Shown here piece after piece: positions 1-9,460 of a stretch of DNA of 64,000 bases. A program made the translations under genes and the position numbers. The notes under the pieces are model-generated. The model was not told where the DNA came from. It made no database searches and saw only the letters and a program-made list of their open reading frames with translations. How positions within the stretch are numbered: position 1 is the first letter of the stretch; the number at the start of each line of letters is the position of its first letter. The stretch comes from Hericium rajendrae (Eukaryota > Basidiomycota > Agaricomycetes > Russulales > Hericiaceae): positions 1 to 64,000 of the forward strand of contig JAVRDV010000018.1 of assembly GCA_033439255.1 (NCBI GenBank), given 5' to 3'.

Positions 1-124
1 TGGCTCGGTGCTGGCTCGGTGCTGGCTCGGTGCTGGCTCGATGTGTTTGGGGCAGTACCGCCACCGCAGTATAAGAATTACATGGTATACTGTGGTTCCC
101 AAAAACCATCATGCAGAGGCTACA

Positions 125-474
125 TTACGTGGTAGACAACTGGTGACCCCGGCTCGTCGCCATGCTCTTGCAGCGTGCGGCCCTATTCAGCACGACGGGC
201 AGCCTGTCGAGTCACTCGCGCTTCCCATTCGTCAGCACGCAAACGCGATTGAGCCCCTTGCCGGCGGGCGCGTTGCGCGCCGCCATGACCTTCATCACGA
301 TCTGTTCGATGTCGGGGAAGCATTGCTTGAGCACCTTCGCGTACTCCGCCAGCTCAGCTTGCGGTCCTCGCCGGGCGGCGGGCTTGAAGCCCCGGAAGCA
401 CGAGTGGTAGCCCGCGAACACGCTGCAGTGCTCCTTGAAGTCGCTGGGACGGACATGCAGTGCGAACAGCTCAG
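125..474 (-). pseudogene. Captured O-fucosyltransferase-like gene fragment, copy 1
   Basis: The minus strand reads about 115 codons of protein-like sequence. It begins with LFALHVRPSDFKEHC, has C-x7-C spacing just after, and continues into VCVLTNGKRE, an in-frame TGA, then LDRLPVVLNRAARC and a final stop at 125-127. The pattern of hydrophobic-H-hydrophobic-R-x-x-D-F followed later by V-x-V-x-T-N resembles the sugar-nucleotide binding region of fungal O-fucosyltransferase-like proteins. This is recognition by eye, moderate at best. The stop sits where W would be expected after GKRE (TGG to TGA). The upstream end lies next to an AG that could be an old 3' splice site, so only an internal or last exon was captured. 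The same fragment with the same stop is at 11369-11717 and 12800-13148. Confidence 0.5.
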
Positions 475-525
475 GTAAGCTGTCAGTTATATAGAGTACA
501 GGAGGATGAGAACTTGAGATGCAAT

Positions 526-1376
526 AGGACCCCGACAACCCCCCCAAAGGTTCGATCCGCTCCAAGAGGCTCGTTACCGACAGACCTCCAGGGTCGGCCG
601 CAGCGCTCGGTATACGCGCCGCGGATCAGACCTAGCATTTGGGCGAATCGTTACCGCGCCCAGTATCAGAGCTCGAAAAATCAGTTTAAATAAGAAAGAA
701 ATTGTATTTTTCTCCCAGCGTATCTAGACATCCCCAAGCAACACCGCAGACAACCCGTCCTGCACCAGCACTGTCATGCCCTTGTCTCACTCGCATCGCA
801 CTGTCTACTCAGCTGCGCCAGACGCGTGCGCATGCGCGCGAACCGCGAGCAGCCACGGGTGCTGCCCTTTCACCGCGAGGATATAATGCGAGAAAGGATC
901 TACGCCCTAAAGGACATCTGATAGGACCCAACATGCCTCAACAGGCATACTATCATGTCTTACCTATGGCCTTCGGTGTATACGGCGTGTCTGCCCCCGG
1001 TGGACAGATGCTACTTGGCATTATTGCGGCGCTGAGAAACGGCACCGCGGTCCATCTGCATCAGCTCGAAATAGCTTGTGAAGGAAATCCACGACATCGT
1101 GCTTGAATTCACTGCTCACTATATACCGGTGCAATATCCTCTGAAGAGGACAAATTTTGAAGAATATTTCATCCCTTCATTTGGCCGAAATGGGTCAGCC
1201 ATGTTACCGCGCGGCGGATCAGACCTCGGCCGGTGCTGGCTCGGTATACGCATCAAACTTAGAGATTTGGGCTAAATTTGGGCCCTCGTTACCGCCATTT
1301 CCTCAGAGCTCCGGCGCTATGCGCCGTTTGGTGAACGCACCCGGATCGAACCCTTGGGTGGCTTGTCGGGGGTCCT
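526..1376. mobile_element. Non-autonomous TIR element, hAT/KDZ-like, copy in left arm
   Basis: The element is 851 bp and flanked by a perfect 8-bp direct repeat GATGCAAT at 518-525 and 1377-1384. Its ends are inverted: the left begins AGGACCCCGACAA and the right, reverse-complemented, AGGACCCCCGACAAG, both followed by a matching GGTTCGATCCG tract. The interior repeats GTTACCG and CGGTATACGC motifs near both ends. There is no transposase-like ORF. The third family copy at 12590-13260 reads straight through a single GATGCAAT, the empty site. Eight-bp duplications fit hAT elements and also KDZ/Zisupton elements; the termini do not settle which. Confidence 0.88.
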
Positions 1377-2016
1377 GATGCAATGCGTTGAATGGTGTAT
1401 ATTGAAGAGCATAACGCCGCATTTGAGCATCACGTGAAGTCATCCGAAAGGGATGTGGTGCGCGGGTCTTGCGCTACGACGTGGCACAGATTTGTTATTG
1501 TGCACATTAGAATGTCAGCTACAGTACTAATTCTCGATTGACTACATTAGAGAGCATAGAGTGGTCCTCAAGTTCGATAAATAACAGGTTCGTATTATAT
1601 TCCAACAGGGCAGTGGAGAGTACTTGTACAGTGGTGTGTGTGCGAAGACAGCAGAACGTTAACTCAAAAGTGATGAAAGTTCAGTCCTGTACTGGTGCTC
1701 ATGAAATTTACAAAATCCATGATGGGGAGAAGTGAGCGGACACGTGCGCTCGGTGGAGAATAGCAGGAGGTGCGTGGTATCAGGCATGGGCGCGGGCAAT
1801 GCTCTCATTGCATGCCTTATGGTTTGCTGGAAGAAAGGATAAGGCGCCACATGCATGAGATGGACACATCTGATGGATTGCAGGATCTCAAATGAGTTGA
1901 GCAGAGATGCAGTTGCCGACGAAGATGAGAATAAAAGCTACGAGGTACTACAAGGTGTGACTGACACCAGCATGGGTGCGGGGTGGCATAGATAGTCATC
2001 AATCATCATGTAGTTT

Positions 2017-2108
2017 ACTAATAGTGGAAGTGGACGACACGTCTCAGTGGAAGTCGGAGCTTCAACCGACTTCCACTGGCTCAGACTCACTTCCACTCTT
2101 TTAGTATA
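2017..2108. repeat. Small nested palindrome
   Basis: This stretch folds on itself twice. The inner arms are GTGGAAGTCGG and CCGACTTCCAC around an 8-base loop (about 2049-2078). The outer arms pair CTAATAGTGGAAGTG with CACTTCCACTCTTTTAG. It sits between the end of the 2-kb arm and the start of the 70-bp inner arm and could be a foldback MITE. Confidence 0.7.
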
Positions 2109-2114
2109 TACTCG

Positions 2115-2184
2115 TAGGCGCGCGTCCTAGTAATTCATACCCAGATCGACCGGTCTGTCTACGACAGCTCGCCTTTCAACTATG
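2115..2184 (+). repeat. 70-bp inverted repeat enclosing the TET/JBP and BAH-PHD genes, left arm
   Basis: The run starting TAGGCGCGCGTCCTAGTAAT and ending CTTTCAACTATG is repeated in reverse complement at 8709-8778 with no difference seen. The immediate flanks do not show a clear target duplication, so it may be a true element terminus or two inverted copies of a short repeat. A related piece, without the GCGCG end, lies at 13264-13338. About 15 bases inside the arm begins a second self-complementary tract (GACCGGTCTGTCTA versus TAGACAGACGGTC). Confidence 0.85.
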
Positions 2185-2926
2185 TCTAGACAGACGGTCA
2201 CCGGTCTATCTGAGTCCTACCAACCTAGCGAGATCCCGTCCTCCACACCGTGTGGGCGCTTGCGCTCATCCCCGACGAGTTGGATGAGCCGACCTCTGCT
2301 ATCGATGACGATGCGCTTTCGCGTTCAAGGCACCGTTCTCGCGGCTGTTGTACATCAACTCGGAAGGGCACGACATCCACCCTTGTGTCAAAGTCCACCT
2401 GGTGTGTATTCCGTCGAGATACCGTGCGGTCGCGCGTATGCTTCACGAAAACCACCTCCTGCACAGCCTTGGCACTCGGCATGAACACAGCATCGACGAC
2501 GCACCCCGTCTCCGCATTCATGACACACATGTGGTGTATCTGCCGGACGTGCGCACCGCAGTCGACATTACCCACATGATGGTGCGCCGTCTCCTGCTCT
2601 GCTCTTTAATTTCCAGATGTGGGTGCAAGCCCCTGGTGTGCGGTGCGTGCTCCTGGAGAGCACAGTGCATCACCGCCGACCGGAGGACGTGCCATTCTGT
2701 GCGATGCGGATTGCCACTCCCAACAGGCATGACATTCACAATGAAAACTTACTGTGACATAGCATCTGCATTTTTCGCAGCACTTCATGACTATTTCATG
2801 TACATACTGCCCTCCGTAATATTTTCCATCAAATGTCGCTATTCACGAGCTTTGCCTGCAGCTGAGAAAACACAAAATTGATTGATTCCAACTTTTACAA
2901 AGGCCAACATTGATTACCGACTTGCA
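2185..2926. other. Stretch without a recognised gene
   Basis: Several open frames of 100-177 codons overlap here on both strands, but none has recognisable motifs and they contradict one another. It lies between the inner repeat arm and the BAH-PHD stop codon and may hold its 3' untranslated region. Confidence 0.5.
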
Positions 2927-4394
2927 CTACAATGCTGCACCCTGACACCCAGGGCACCAATAATAGTCTATATTGTCGTCGGAGTACCTCCCCATAACTT
3001 CCTCCACTGCACTCTGCACCTGGCACTTTTTGTCCATCTTCTTCGCCTCTTGGTCTTCCAGGATCAACTCCGACCTTTTCGCCAAAGTCGTCAGCCAATC
3101 CTCTCCCAGGTCCCCATCATCATAAAGCTGGGACCGAGTTCTTCTACGTTGGAAAGCCGATGCTGCTCGATTCCATCCAATCTCCTTTGCCCACCCCAGT
3201 GCACACACCAAAAGCCGTTCGATGCTCATGGGCGCACCTCCTTCTCGTGGCACCCGTGCAATGGGAAGCCGGAGCAATGCCTGCAAAGTTATTGGGTTTC
3301 CGTCGAGCTTCTCCTTCGAATCAAAGTGCTCTTGGCCCCATTGGCCAAATGCTGTTCCACCTTGAACGTCCTCGTACCGTTGGCAGCACACCACATGGTA
3401 CCATTTTTCACATGTCACACACCAACGAACCTCTTGCTCTGCTGTATCGTAGAGCTGATCTTTCTTGCAGCCTTCATTCTTGCAGATTCTCTTCCACTGC
3501 CACCAAATGGCTTGTTACATCATGGCAGATGGAAATAGCATGAAAGAATTTCTCACCTGCATTTGCAGATTTCCATTGTGGATCCCTGACAGCGTCATCC
3601 GCTGGTAGTAATCTTCCCGTCTCAGATAGGGCATGCTTGTCGTGTCATCATCAAAGATGGCCACAACGCAATGGCCTTGCAGCCCGACCGTCAGAGACAT
3701 CACTCCAACTTCACCGGAACAAGCCACTCACCATTGAAAACATCGAGATAGAGGAAGTCTACCCAGTCGGTGAGCACCCGTTCGTGATAGCCCAACTTTT
3801 TCCCATTTCTGTCCCCAGCGACCGGTCACCTTCTCCAGCTAAGAACCCGATGAGATGACTTACAACAGATCAAAAGAACGGATGTGTTTTTTCCTCCCCC
3901 TTCCCTTTTTTTCCTTCCTTTCCTCCAAAGCCACCTCAAGGTCTGAGGCACTACAGAACCAATGGACCTTTGCAATGATGTCTTGCTTTGTTCACCGCAA
4001 ACCATTCTGCTGTCAGCTCTCATCTTCTATTTCCCACAGAAACCAAGGCTTACAGTCTCTTTGTTCTTATATAATTTTATTTCATCGATGGCAGCAAGCC
4101 AATGCTCTGACCAGCAGTTTGCCTGGGCCCTTTCTGCTGACACGTAGACCCTTGTGGATGAAACCAGTCAGTCCGTCCACCGTTTCCCGCCAAATAAATG
4201 ACTCACGTGTCTTGTGGATGATACGTTGTCGACTTCAACCGGCCAGAATCATATTTGGACTTCACTAGCAGGACATTATCGATCCGTCACATTTTCCTCT
4301 CATCGTTCAGAGAAAAGAGCATCTCACCAGTCATGGACCGGCAACGAGGCAAACTTTCAAACACTTCTTCCGTGATCTGCAAGTTAGCGGACAT
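2927..4394 (-). CDS. BAH-PHD domain chromatin-reader-like protein
   Basis: Seven exons read by eye (4328-4394, 4207-4264, 4054-4150, 3955-4016, 3732-3808, 3557-3675, 2927-3496) sum to 1050 nt, an unbroken 349-residue frame with GT..AG introns throughout. Residues about 40-150 look like a BAH domain: DTVYVSA, then WLAAIDEIK, then TAEWFAV, then HERVLTDWVDFLYLDVFNG. A PHD-type zinc finger follows: C165, C170, C186, C189, H194, C197, with the expected last pair W-x-C341-P-x-C344 at the very C-terminus. BAH and PHD modules bind nucleosomes and histone tails, so a nuclear reader role is inferred. Unusually, about 140 helix-rich residues separate C197 from the last zinc pair. The gene lies 1.2 kb downstream of the TET/JBP gene on the same strand, and no internal stop was seen. 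Start chosen as the first ATG (MSANLQITEEVFE) in frame with exon 2. Confidence 0.72.
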
Positions 4395-4653
4395 TTTGCC
4401 ACAAGAGAAGCTTGTAGAATGACGATTGGGAGGGAGAGAGAAACAAAGTGCAGACCAGGATCCACTGCCAACAAAGCAAGCCAACGACGAGAAATAGAAT
4501 CGCTACCATATCAGTATACAGATCTCGCTTGCTCGACATGCCGATCAATCTCGGCTGCTTGAGAGACTCAAAAATGTGAATTGAACGCCTTGGCTTGGTT
4601 CGAGCTGAGAACTGTAAGTAAGAGAGGCTGTGGAAGCTCATAATATTAGCTCA

Positions 4654-5259
4654 GTTCAAACCTGCCAGAGGTAATAAACCCGAAGGTCGAAGGCGAACGT
4701 CGACTCGAAGGTCCTGCGGCGCAGCACCACATTCGGTAAGCTGTCGTGACTCGTGACCGATCGTTACGAAACCGTTTCGCCTTACGGGATCGCCGGCTCG
4801 TCGCCGTCCCCGATGGCGAGCTCAGATTTTTCCACTTGTTACTTGTATCTCTTGAAGAATCTCAAATCATTTGAGAGCTAATGATTTCTGTATCCATGAG
4901 GGGAGCATGAGCATTGTTTTTGGCAACTCAGCTGATTACGGGCATGTGTAATATTGTTATTCTTAAGGCAACTTGAATAAGTATCTTTCCCTTGATCTGT
5001 CCTCAGCTTGGATGAGGCCAGAACTTGGGAATAATGCAACTGATACACACAAAAATGGAACTGCGACAATGCGCTCAAGAAAGCATGACTCATCGACGAG
5101 GGAAGCGATGAGTGCGAGCCTGTCGACACCGCAGAGCGTGGCAACTGCAGGCGCTGGTAGAATGACGGAGTGGCGAGGCTGTCATCGCGCCTTCAGCCAC
5201 AAGGCCTTCGAGTCGACCTTCGCATTCGACCTTCGCATTCACCTTCCGCAGGTTTGAAC
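4654..5259. mobile_element. 606-bp MITE-like element with ~60-bp terminal inverted repeats
   Basis: The left end begins GTTCAAACCTGC and the right end is its complement GCAGGTTTGAAC. Similarity extends inward about 60 bp on both sides through GAAGGTCGAAGGCGAA-type repeats (CGAAGGT units). No clear target duplication or transposase frame was found. It occupies most of the gap between the BAH-PHD start codon and the TET/JBP stop codon. Confidence 0.7.
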
Positions 5260-5559
5260 TCCACTATTGTCTGATGATGATGACCCCGCGACTTAGACTT
5301 CTGAAATGCGATAGCAAGATTGGTTGTTGTTCTTCTGATTTGATACCTGCCAAACTGCAGACATCCTGGGATCAACAATTACGGAATGTTGAGACTTGAA
5401 AGCCGATTTCAACTAAACATATTCAAAGTATGTAATGAGCAAGAATCAGACTGTGTGTCCTTGAAATCAAGAGCAACGGTGCACAGGGGGGGGGTCTGCT
5501 CCTCCTTGTTAAATGTCGAACCAGGCTCCGTCGTTCATGTCCACCACAGCAAGATGTTC

Positions 5560-7186
5560 TTATGTATCAGGTGCCGTCCCATAGCACGTATGTTTCCCCC
5601 ATAACGGAGGCTTCCCTTCCAGGCAATTCAGACTGGGCTTTGGTGAGAAAAATACCATCGATATCCTGCCCGGTGTTATCGTCCCTTCCTCCTCCACACC
5701 CGGTGTCCAAGTTGACACCTGGTGGGCCAACATCCCAGCATATCCAAGGAAAACATCGCCAGGACGATAGCTGCCACAAATGTTGATATCAGACCTTCTC
5801 TGCCCATCAGCGAGGAGAAAGGGAACTGCTTACTAGAACCTCACTTTCAGGCCAGGGACCTCCATGTACCCACCCTCAAAATTGCCTACCGGAAAGGTTG
5901 CAGTGGGGCCTCCGTCGTTCTTATCGTAGTGAAGGTTTGATTGAAGCTTGTACACAATCACCCTTCCCAGCCACGGTCCAGGGTCTGCCTCCTCCCACAC
6001 CCTGCCGCAAATGCCGTTTGGAATTTCTTGTACATCTCCGGGTGCAGCACCTCAAACATCGCAGATAACTCCTGGGCAATCTCCCTCGTGTTTCGCATAT
6101 ACCAAGAAATTGCCGTCAAAGATTGTGAATTATAAAACATGTCCTTTGACGGACCGAAAGACTGAAAACGCCCGCCCTCCTCATGTTAGTATGCCAACGT
6201 TATGCACTACCTAGGGCTTACCTCCGGCAGGCCTTGGTGACCCTGAGGGTACCAAGCATGAATGAGGGACAAAGTCCCCATCTGCTCCTCTTTTTCTTCA
6301 CCGGTAGGCGTCTTGTACTTCATCAGGTAGGCATCCTCGTCCTTGGGCTCACCGATCGGATGTCGTTTGCCCGCTTTCGGTGGCTTCGGCTGATTTTTTG
6401 ATGCTAAAAACTGGACTGCCTGCTGATAGCTGGGCAGCAGCCGTTTCTGGCATGGAAAACATTAGAACACAGATCGCAATAACATGGAGGGACATGGGGA
6501 GGAGGGGGAAAGAAGAGGATGCAATAATCTACTTGCAGAGATACCGTCGTGGACAAGCTGTTTCCCTTCCTGCAGTCCTTGCTCCATGTCCTCCAGCGTA
6601 CGACCTAGGTACTGCCGGTCCAACGGCTGTGGCTGAGATGCCTTAAAGCAACAATAAACACTTATTTTTTTCCTCCAAAACATGCATCTCACCCCGTTTG
6701 TCCGCACTTGGTCATCCTTCCACCTCAACGCAAGATAGCTCGCTATCAGCTTGCCGTTTTTGTCTACAAATCGCGCCGAAAATGGGATCACAGGCGTGCA
6801 TTGCAGCTCGCCGTAGCAGAATGTCCTCTGCGTATCCAGCGACTTCTCTATCCTGCTCTCCGACTCCAACTCCTCCATGCTCCGTTCGATCTGGAACACC
6901 GGCGCATGGTTCTGGAAGAGCCTCGCACGGTAATGAGCAGAATTCTTGTCCTTCTCAGCCAGCTTGCTCTCTGAACGTGCCAATTTTGGGAAGAAATGGC
7001 GACGGATGCTCAGTGCCTCAATTTGAGGCCCTTCAACCTTGCCCCGCTAAGCCAGACATCATTAACAGCAGCCCAAAACAACACTGTATCCTCAGCACGT
7101 ACCTTTGTCTTCTTCTTACTCCTGCCATGCCCAGATCCACTGCTTTCCTGGACCTTCTGTCCTTTCTTGCCTTTGTGCGGTGACAT
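5560..7186 (-). CDS. TET/JBP-family 2-oxoglutarate/Fe(II) dioxygenase, one frameshift
   Basis: Six exons (7103-7186, 6693-7046, 6537-6641, 6222-6446, 5834-6161, 5560-5770) give about 434 residues. The N-terminus is basic (MSPHKGKKGQKV). The catalytic part shows DPGPWLGRVIVYKLQ, then the metal-binding H-x-D in SNLHYDKND, FPVGNFEGGYMEVPGL, YYRPGDVFLGY, a second metal-binding H in MLAHQVSTW, and the 2-oxoglutarate-binding R in TPGRISMVFF. This order matches TET/JBP enzymes, which oxidise 5-methylcytosine or thymine in DNA; action on 5mC in the nucleus is inferred. The intron at 6447-6536 uses a GC donor (GCAAGT). The frame slips by one base within about 5990-6010, between FQTAFAAG and the DPGPW stretch, so this copy is either recently disabled or carries a sequence error. 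A 788-bp element sits 125 bp upstream of the start. Confidence 0.75.
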
Positions 7187-7227
7187 CACAATAGAGCAGA
7201 AAAGAGGGATGCGTCACATTCCAACAT

Positions 7228-7256
7228 ATATCACGTGATTGTTTAGATCACGTGTT
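7228..7256. promoter_or_regulatory. Twin CACGTG boxes upstream of the TET/JBP gene
   Basis: Two ATCACGTG motifs (CACGTG at 7232-7237 and 7249-7254, 17 bp apart) lie 46-68 bp upstream of the TET/JBP start codon. CACGTG is the general E-box bound by bHLH factors. Function is inferred from position only. Confidence 0.35.
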
Positions 7257-7311
7257 GTTCGGCCAGACACCCATTACATAATCGTCGTATCGGCCGCCGG
7301 CGAGCATACCC

Positions 7312-8099
7312 AGGACCCCGGATAATTAGGACTTATCTCATGTCATGGTCCGGACATTTTTGGGGCCTTTTGACCGAAAAAGCCATGTTCAAGTCCGGAC
7401 AAATCGACCCCCTGCCGGTCGGGAGGCCATGTACGTGGTCCGGACATGGGATAGCAGGTACTTGATAACCCATGTAAGAGTCCGGACGCTGGCCCCGATC
7501 CACGCCAAACCCACTAAAACATCAAGTACTCGTGCGGCGTCTGCAGGCGTCAGCACACCAATCATGGCCAAAACCGCGCGAAAGCGGCCTCCAACGCTGT
7601 TCGTCGGGGCGGCGCTTCTCCCTCACGCGGTGATTGGCCAGAGTTTGCAATGGCCACACAATACGCCCTATCCGGTTGGCACATCACTCGACAATGCTCA
7701 TCCCCTGCAAGAGTCGTGTATCGCGTGGGTACGAAGAGGAGAGCTGTTGACACAAGTCCAGCTACAGTGAGCGTTTGTTGTTTGCCGTGCCGCAATAACC
7801 AATATAACACCTATTATCATCCTGTTTGGCCGAAAGTACAGCATCAAGCCTCTGAGTGGCTTGGAGTGGCTCGTAACGCTTCTAGGGAGCGGCGCGAGCT
7901 CGATTTCTGCATTCTGGGGCGATTTTTGCGAAATTCGACCAGCAATCGTGTACATAGTCCGGACAAATCATGCCGGGCCAGCTGGAAGCCATGTCCAGTC
8001 CGGACAAAAATTCGCCCCAACCGACCTCCAGTCCGGACATTTTTAAGGGCCGATTTTGAAAATTCTGACATGGCCTTTGTACTGATTATCCGGGGTCCT
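7312..8099. mobile_element. 788-bp non-autonomous TIR element, hAT/KDZ-like
   Basis: Perfect 8-bp duplications GCATACCC flank it at 7304-7311 and 8100-8107. The termini are inverted: AGGACCCCGGATAAT on the left, and the same on the right in complement. TCCGGACA motifs recur near both ends (for example around 7350, 7398, 7440, 7480, 7969, 8001 and 8034). It shares the first eight terminal bases AGGACCCC with the element at 526-1376, so the two probably use one transposase family. No protein-coding frame was recognised. It lies between the 5' end of the TET/JBP gene and the right 70-bp arm. Confidence 0.88.
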
Positions 8100-8107
8100 G
8101 CATACCC

Positions 8108-8708
8108 TTGCTCACCCTTGTGACATCGTGACATCTTTAGTAAGCCAAGTCAGCCTAGTGATCCGGTATGGTACACCGAGGCTAACTAGGCTTCGGACAC
8201 CCTTATCGAGTGGTCGATGCAGAACCTCGGAGCCTCGTCGACTTGAGGGCCTCTCACATCGCTGTTGGCACGTCATCGACTGATGGCGGGCCCCGGGCGC
8301 CCGCGGATCCCGCCCCACCGTCATACGGAATCCCCATCAAACGCCCTTCCGCCGCGTCGTCCGCGGCGCCAAGGCCCCTCGTCCCTGTCGCCGATGACGA
8401 CAACGACTATCCCCGGTTTCCCGTACCTTATCTATGACAATATATATATTTTTGGAAAGCGTTTCTCACGCACTTCATGACTATTGAGGTCTCAGAGCGA
8501 TTAGGTATGGTTTTCATGTTGTCTACCCTGCAATTTCCCTCATATGTCTGGGTCGGCGCCGGACATGAATGGGCACCAAATTGGCCGAGCACTGGGCTAA
8601 TACGGACATTTTTGGGCCTCTTCAGGCAGGGTTGTGTGGGCCATATCGCGGACATGAACGGGGCTCCCGGAAGAGGTCTGGTCCATGCCGGACATGATGT
8701 CTTTTGGC
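8108..8708. other. Stretch without a recognised gene
   Basis: No gene was recognised here. A few GGACAT motifs near 8565-8695 resemble those inside the 788-bp element next door, so part of this may be older related repeat. Confidence 0.4.
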
Positions 8709-8778
8709 CATAGTTGAAAGGCGAGCTGTCGTAGACAGACCGGTCGATCTGGGTATGAATTACTAGGACGCGCGCCTA
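8709..8778 (-). repeat. 70-bp inverted repeat, right arm
   Basis: Exact reverse complement of 2115-2184, starting CATAGTTGAAAGGCGAGC and ending CGCGCGCCTA. Together the two arms bound a 6.66-kb segment carrying the dioxygenase and BAH-PHD genes. Confidence 0.85.
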
Positions 8779-9280
8779 TTTTGGGCGGTCGGGCCATAGG
8801 TGGGCGCTGAGCGAGCTCTAGCTGAGTTTGAATTCTAGCGGACTTCGAATTGTAACGGGCTTCGAAAATTGGTGCCTTTTTCGGCAGGAGCCACGCTTAG
8901 TCATTGCTGTTGCACTTTGTAGCTGCTGCGAACAAATGTTCTGTAGCCCGCAGCATATCTCCGCACGCTGTGTAACTTAGCGTTTCGCGTTTTCCATATG
9001 AACGCAGATAGTATGAAATTTTTCGAGACGTGCAGAGCTACGCAAAGTGTGTAGATTTAAAATCTTCGATAGTGATATGGCCTGTCACATGCTCTCTGCC
9101 TCTCGGGCAAATGCCATGTTCTGTGCAGCTTTGGTGTGTCCAGAAGGCCATCAATATAATAGGAAGACAATACTCTTGAGTTATCTGCTCCCAGTCTGTA
9201 CACAAACACTGCTATTTGCACAGAAATGATGTATCATTGTTGCATCAAGTGCTCATCTCGGGTGCGAGCTGTTTGGTAAA
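8779..9280. other. Stretch without a recognised gene
   Basis: No coding sequence or structured repeat was recognised, apart from short direct repeats of GACTTCGAA/GGCTTCGAA near 8840-8870. Confidence 0.4.
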
Positions 9281-9460
9281 TGGATGACTTTCCGCGGCCT
9301 TATTTTTATTCTATGATATGTTTTGGAGGTCATTTAGATTCAAAGTCCGCTGATTTGCACGACCTGATTGGATGAGGAGGTCATTTTGGATGTTAGCGAG
9401 GCATTTGAAATGGCCTCAGGAATATCATAACATAGATTTAAGGCCGCGGAAAGTCACCCA
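9281..9460. mobile_element. 180-bp MITE, TGGRTGACTTTCC family, copy 1
   Basis: The left end starts TGGATGACTTTCCGCGGCC and the right end is GGCCGCGGAAAGTCACCCA, an imperfect terminal inverted repeat with about 20 matched bases. The 173-bp element at 39336-39508 has the same outer 13 bases. No coding capacity. A target duplication was not clear in either copy. Confidence 0.72.

Larger units (their letters stand above)
1..2019. repeat. Left arm of a ~2-kb inverted repeat
   Basis: This segment recurs in reverse complement at 9819-11833. Matching runs from the first base of the window to about 2019 with only scattered differences: one substitution near 1201, a C-run of 7 versus 10, and an A-run of 5 versus 4. 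The arm probably continues left of the window. It begins with four copies of the 11-mer TGGCTCGGTGC and contains a captured gene fragment (125-474), an inserted 851-bp element (526-1376) and about 640 bp in which I recognise nothing (1385-2019). The near identity implies a recent duplication or ongoing conversion between arms. Confidence 0.93.

Noticed and set aside
2348-2881. 177-codon plus-strand frame beside the BAH-PHD gene
   Set aside because: No motif, contradicted by frames on both strands, and no splice-supported continuation.
2115-8778. Calling the 70-bp arms definite transposon termini
   Set aside because: No target duplication is visible at either side and a partial copy exists elsewhere (13264-13338), so they may be two inverted copies of a short repeat.
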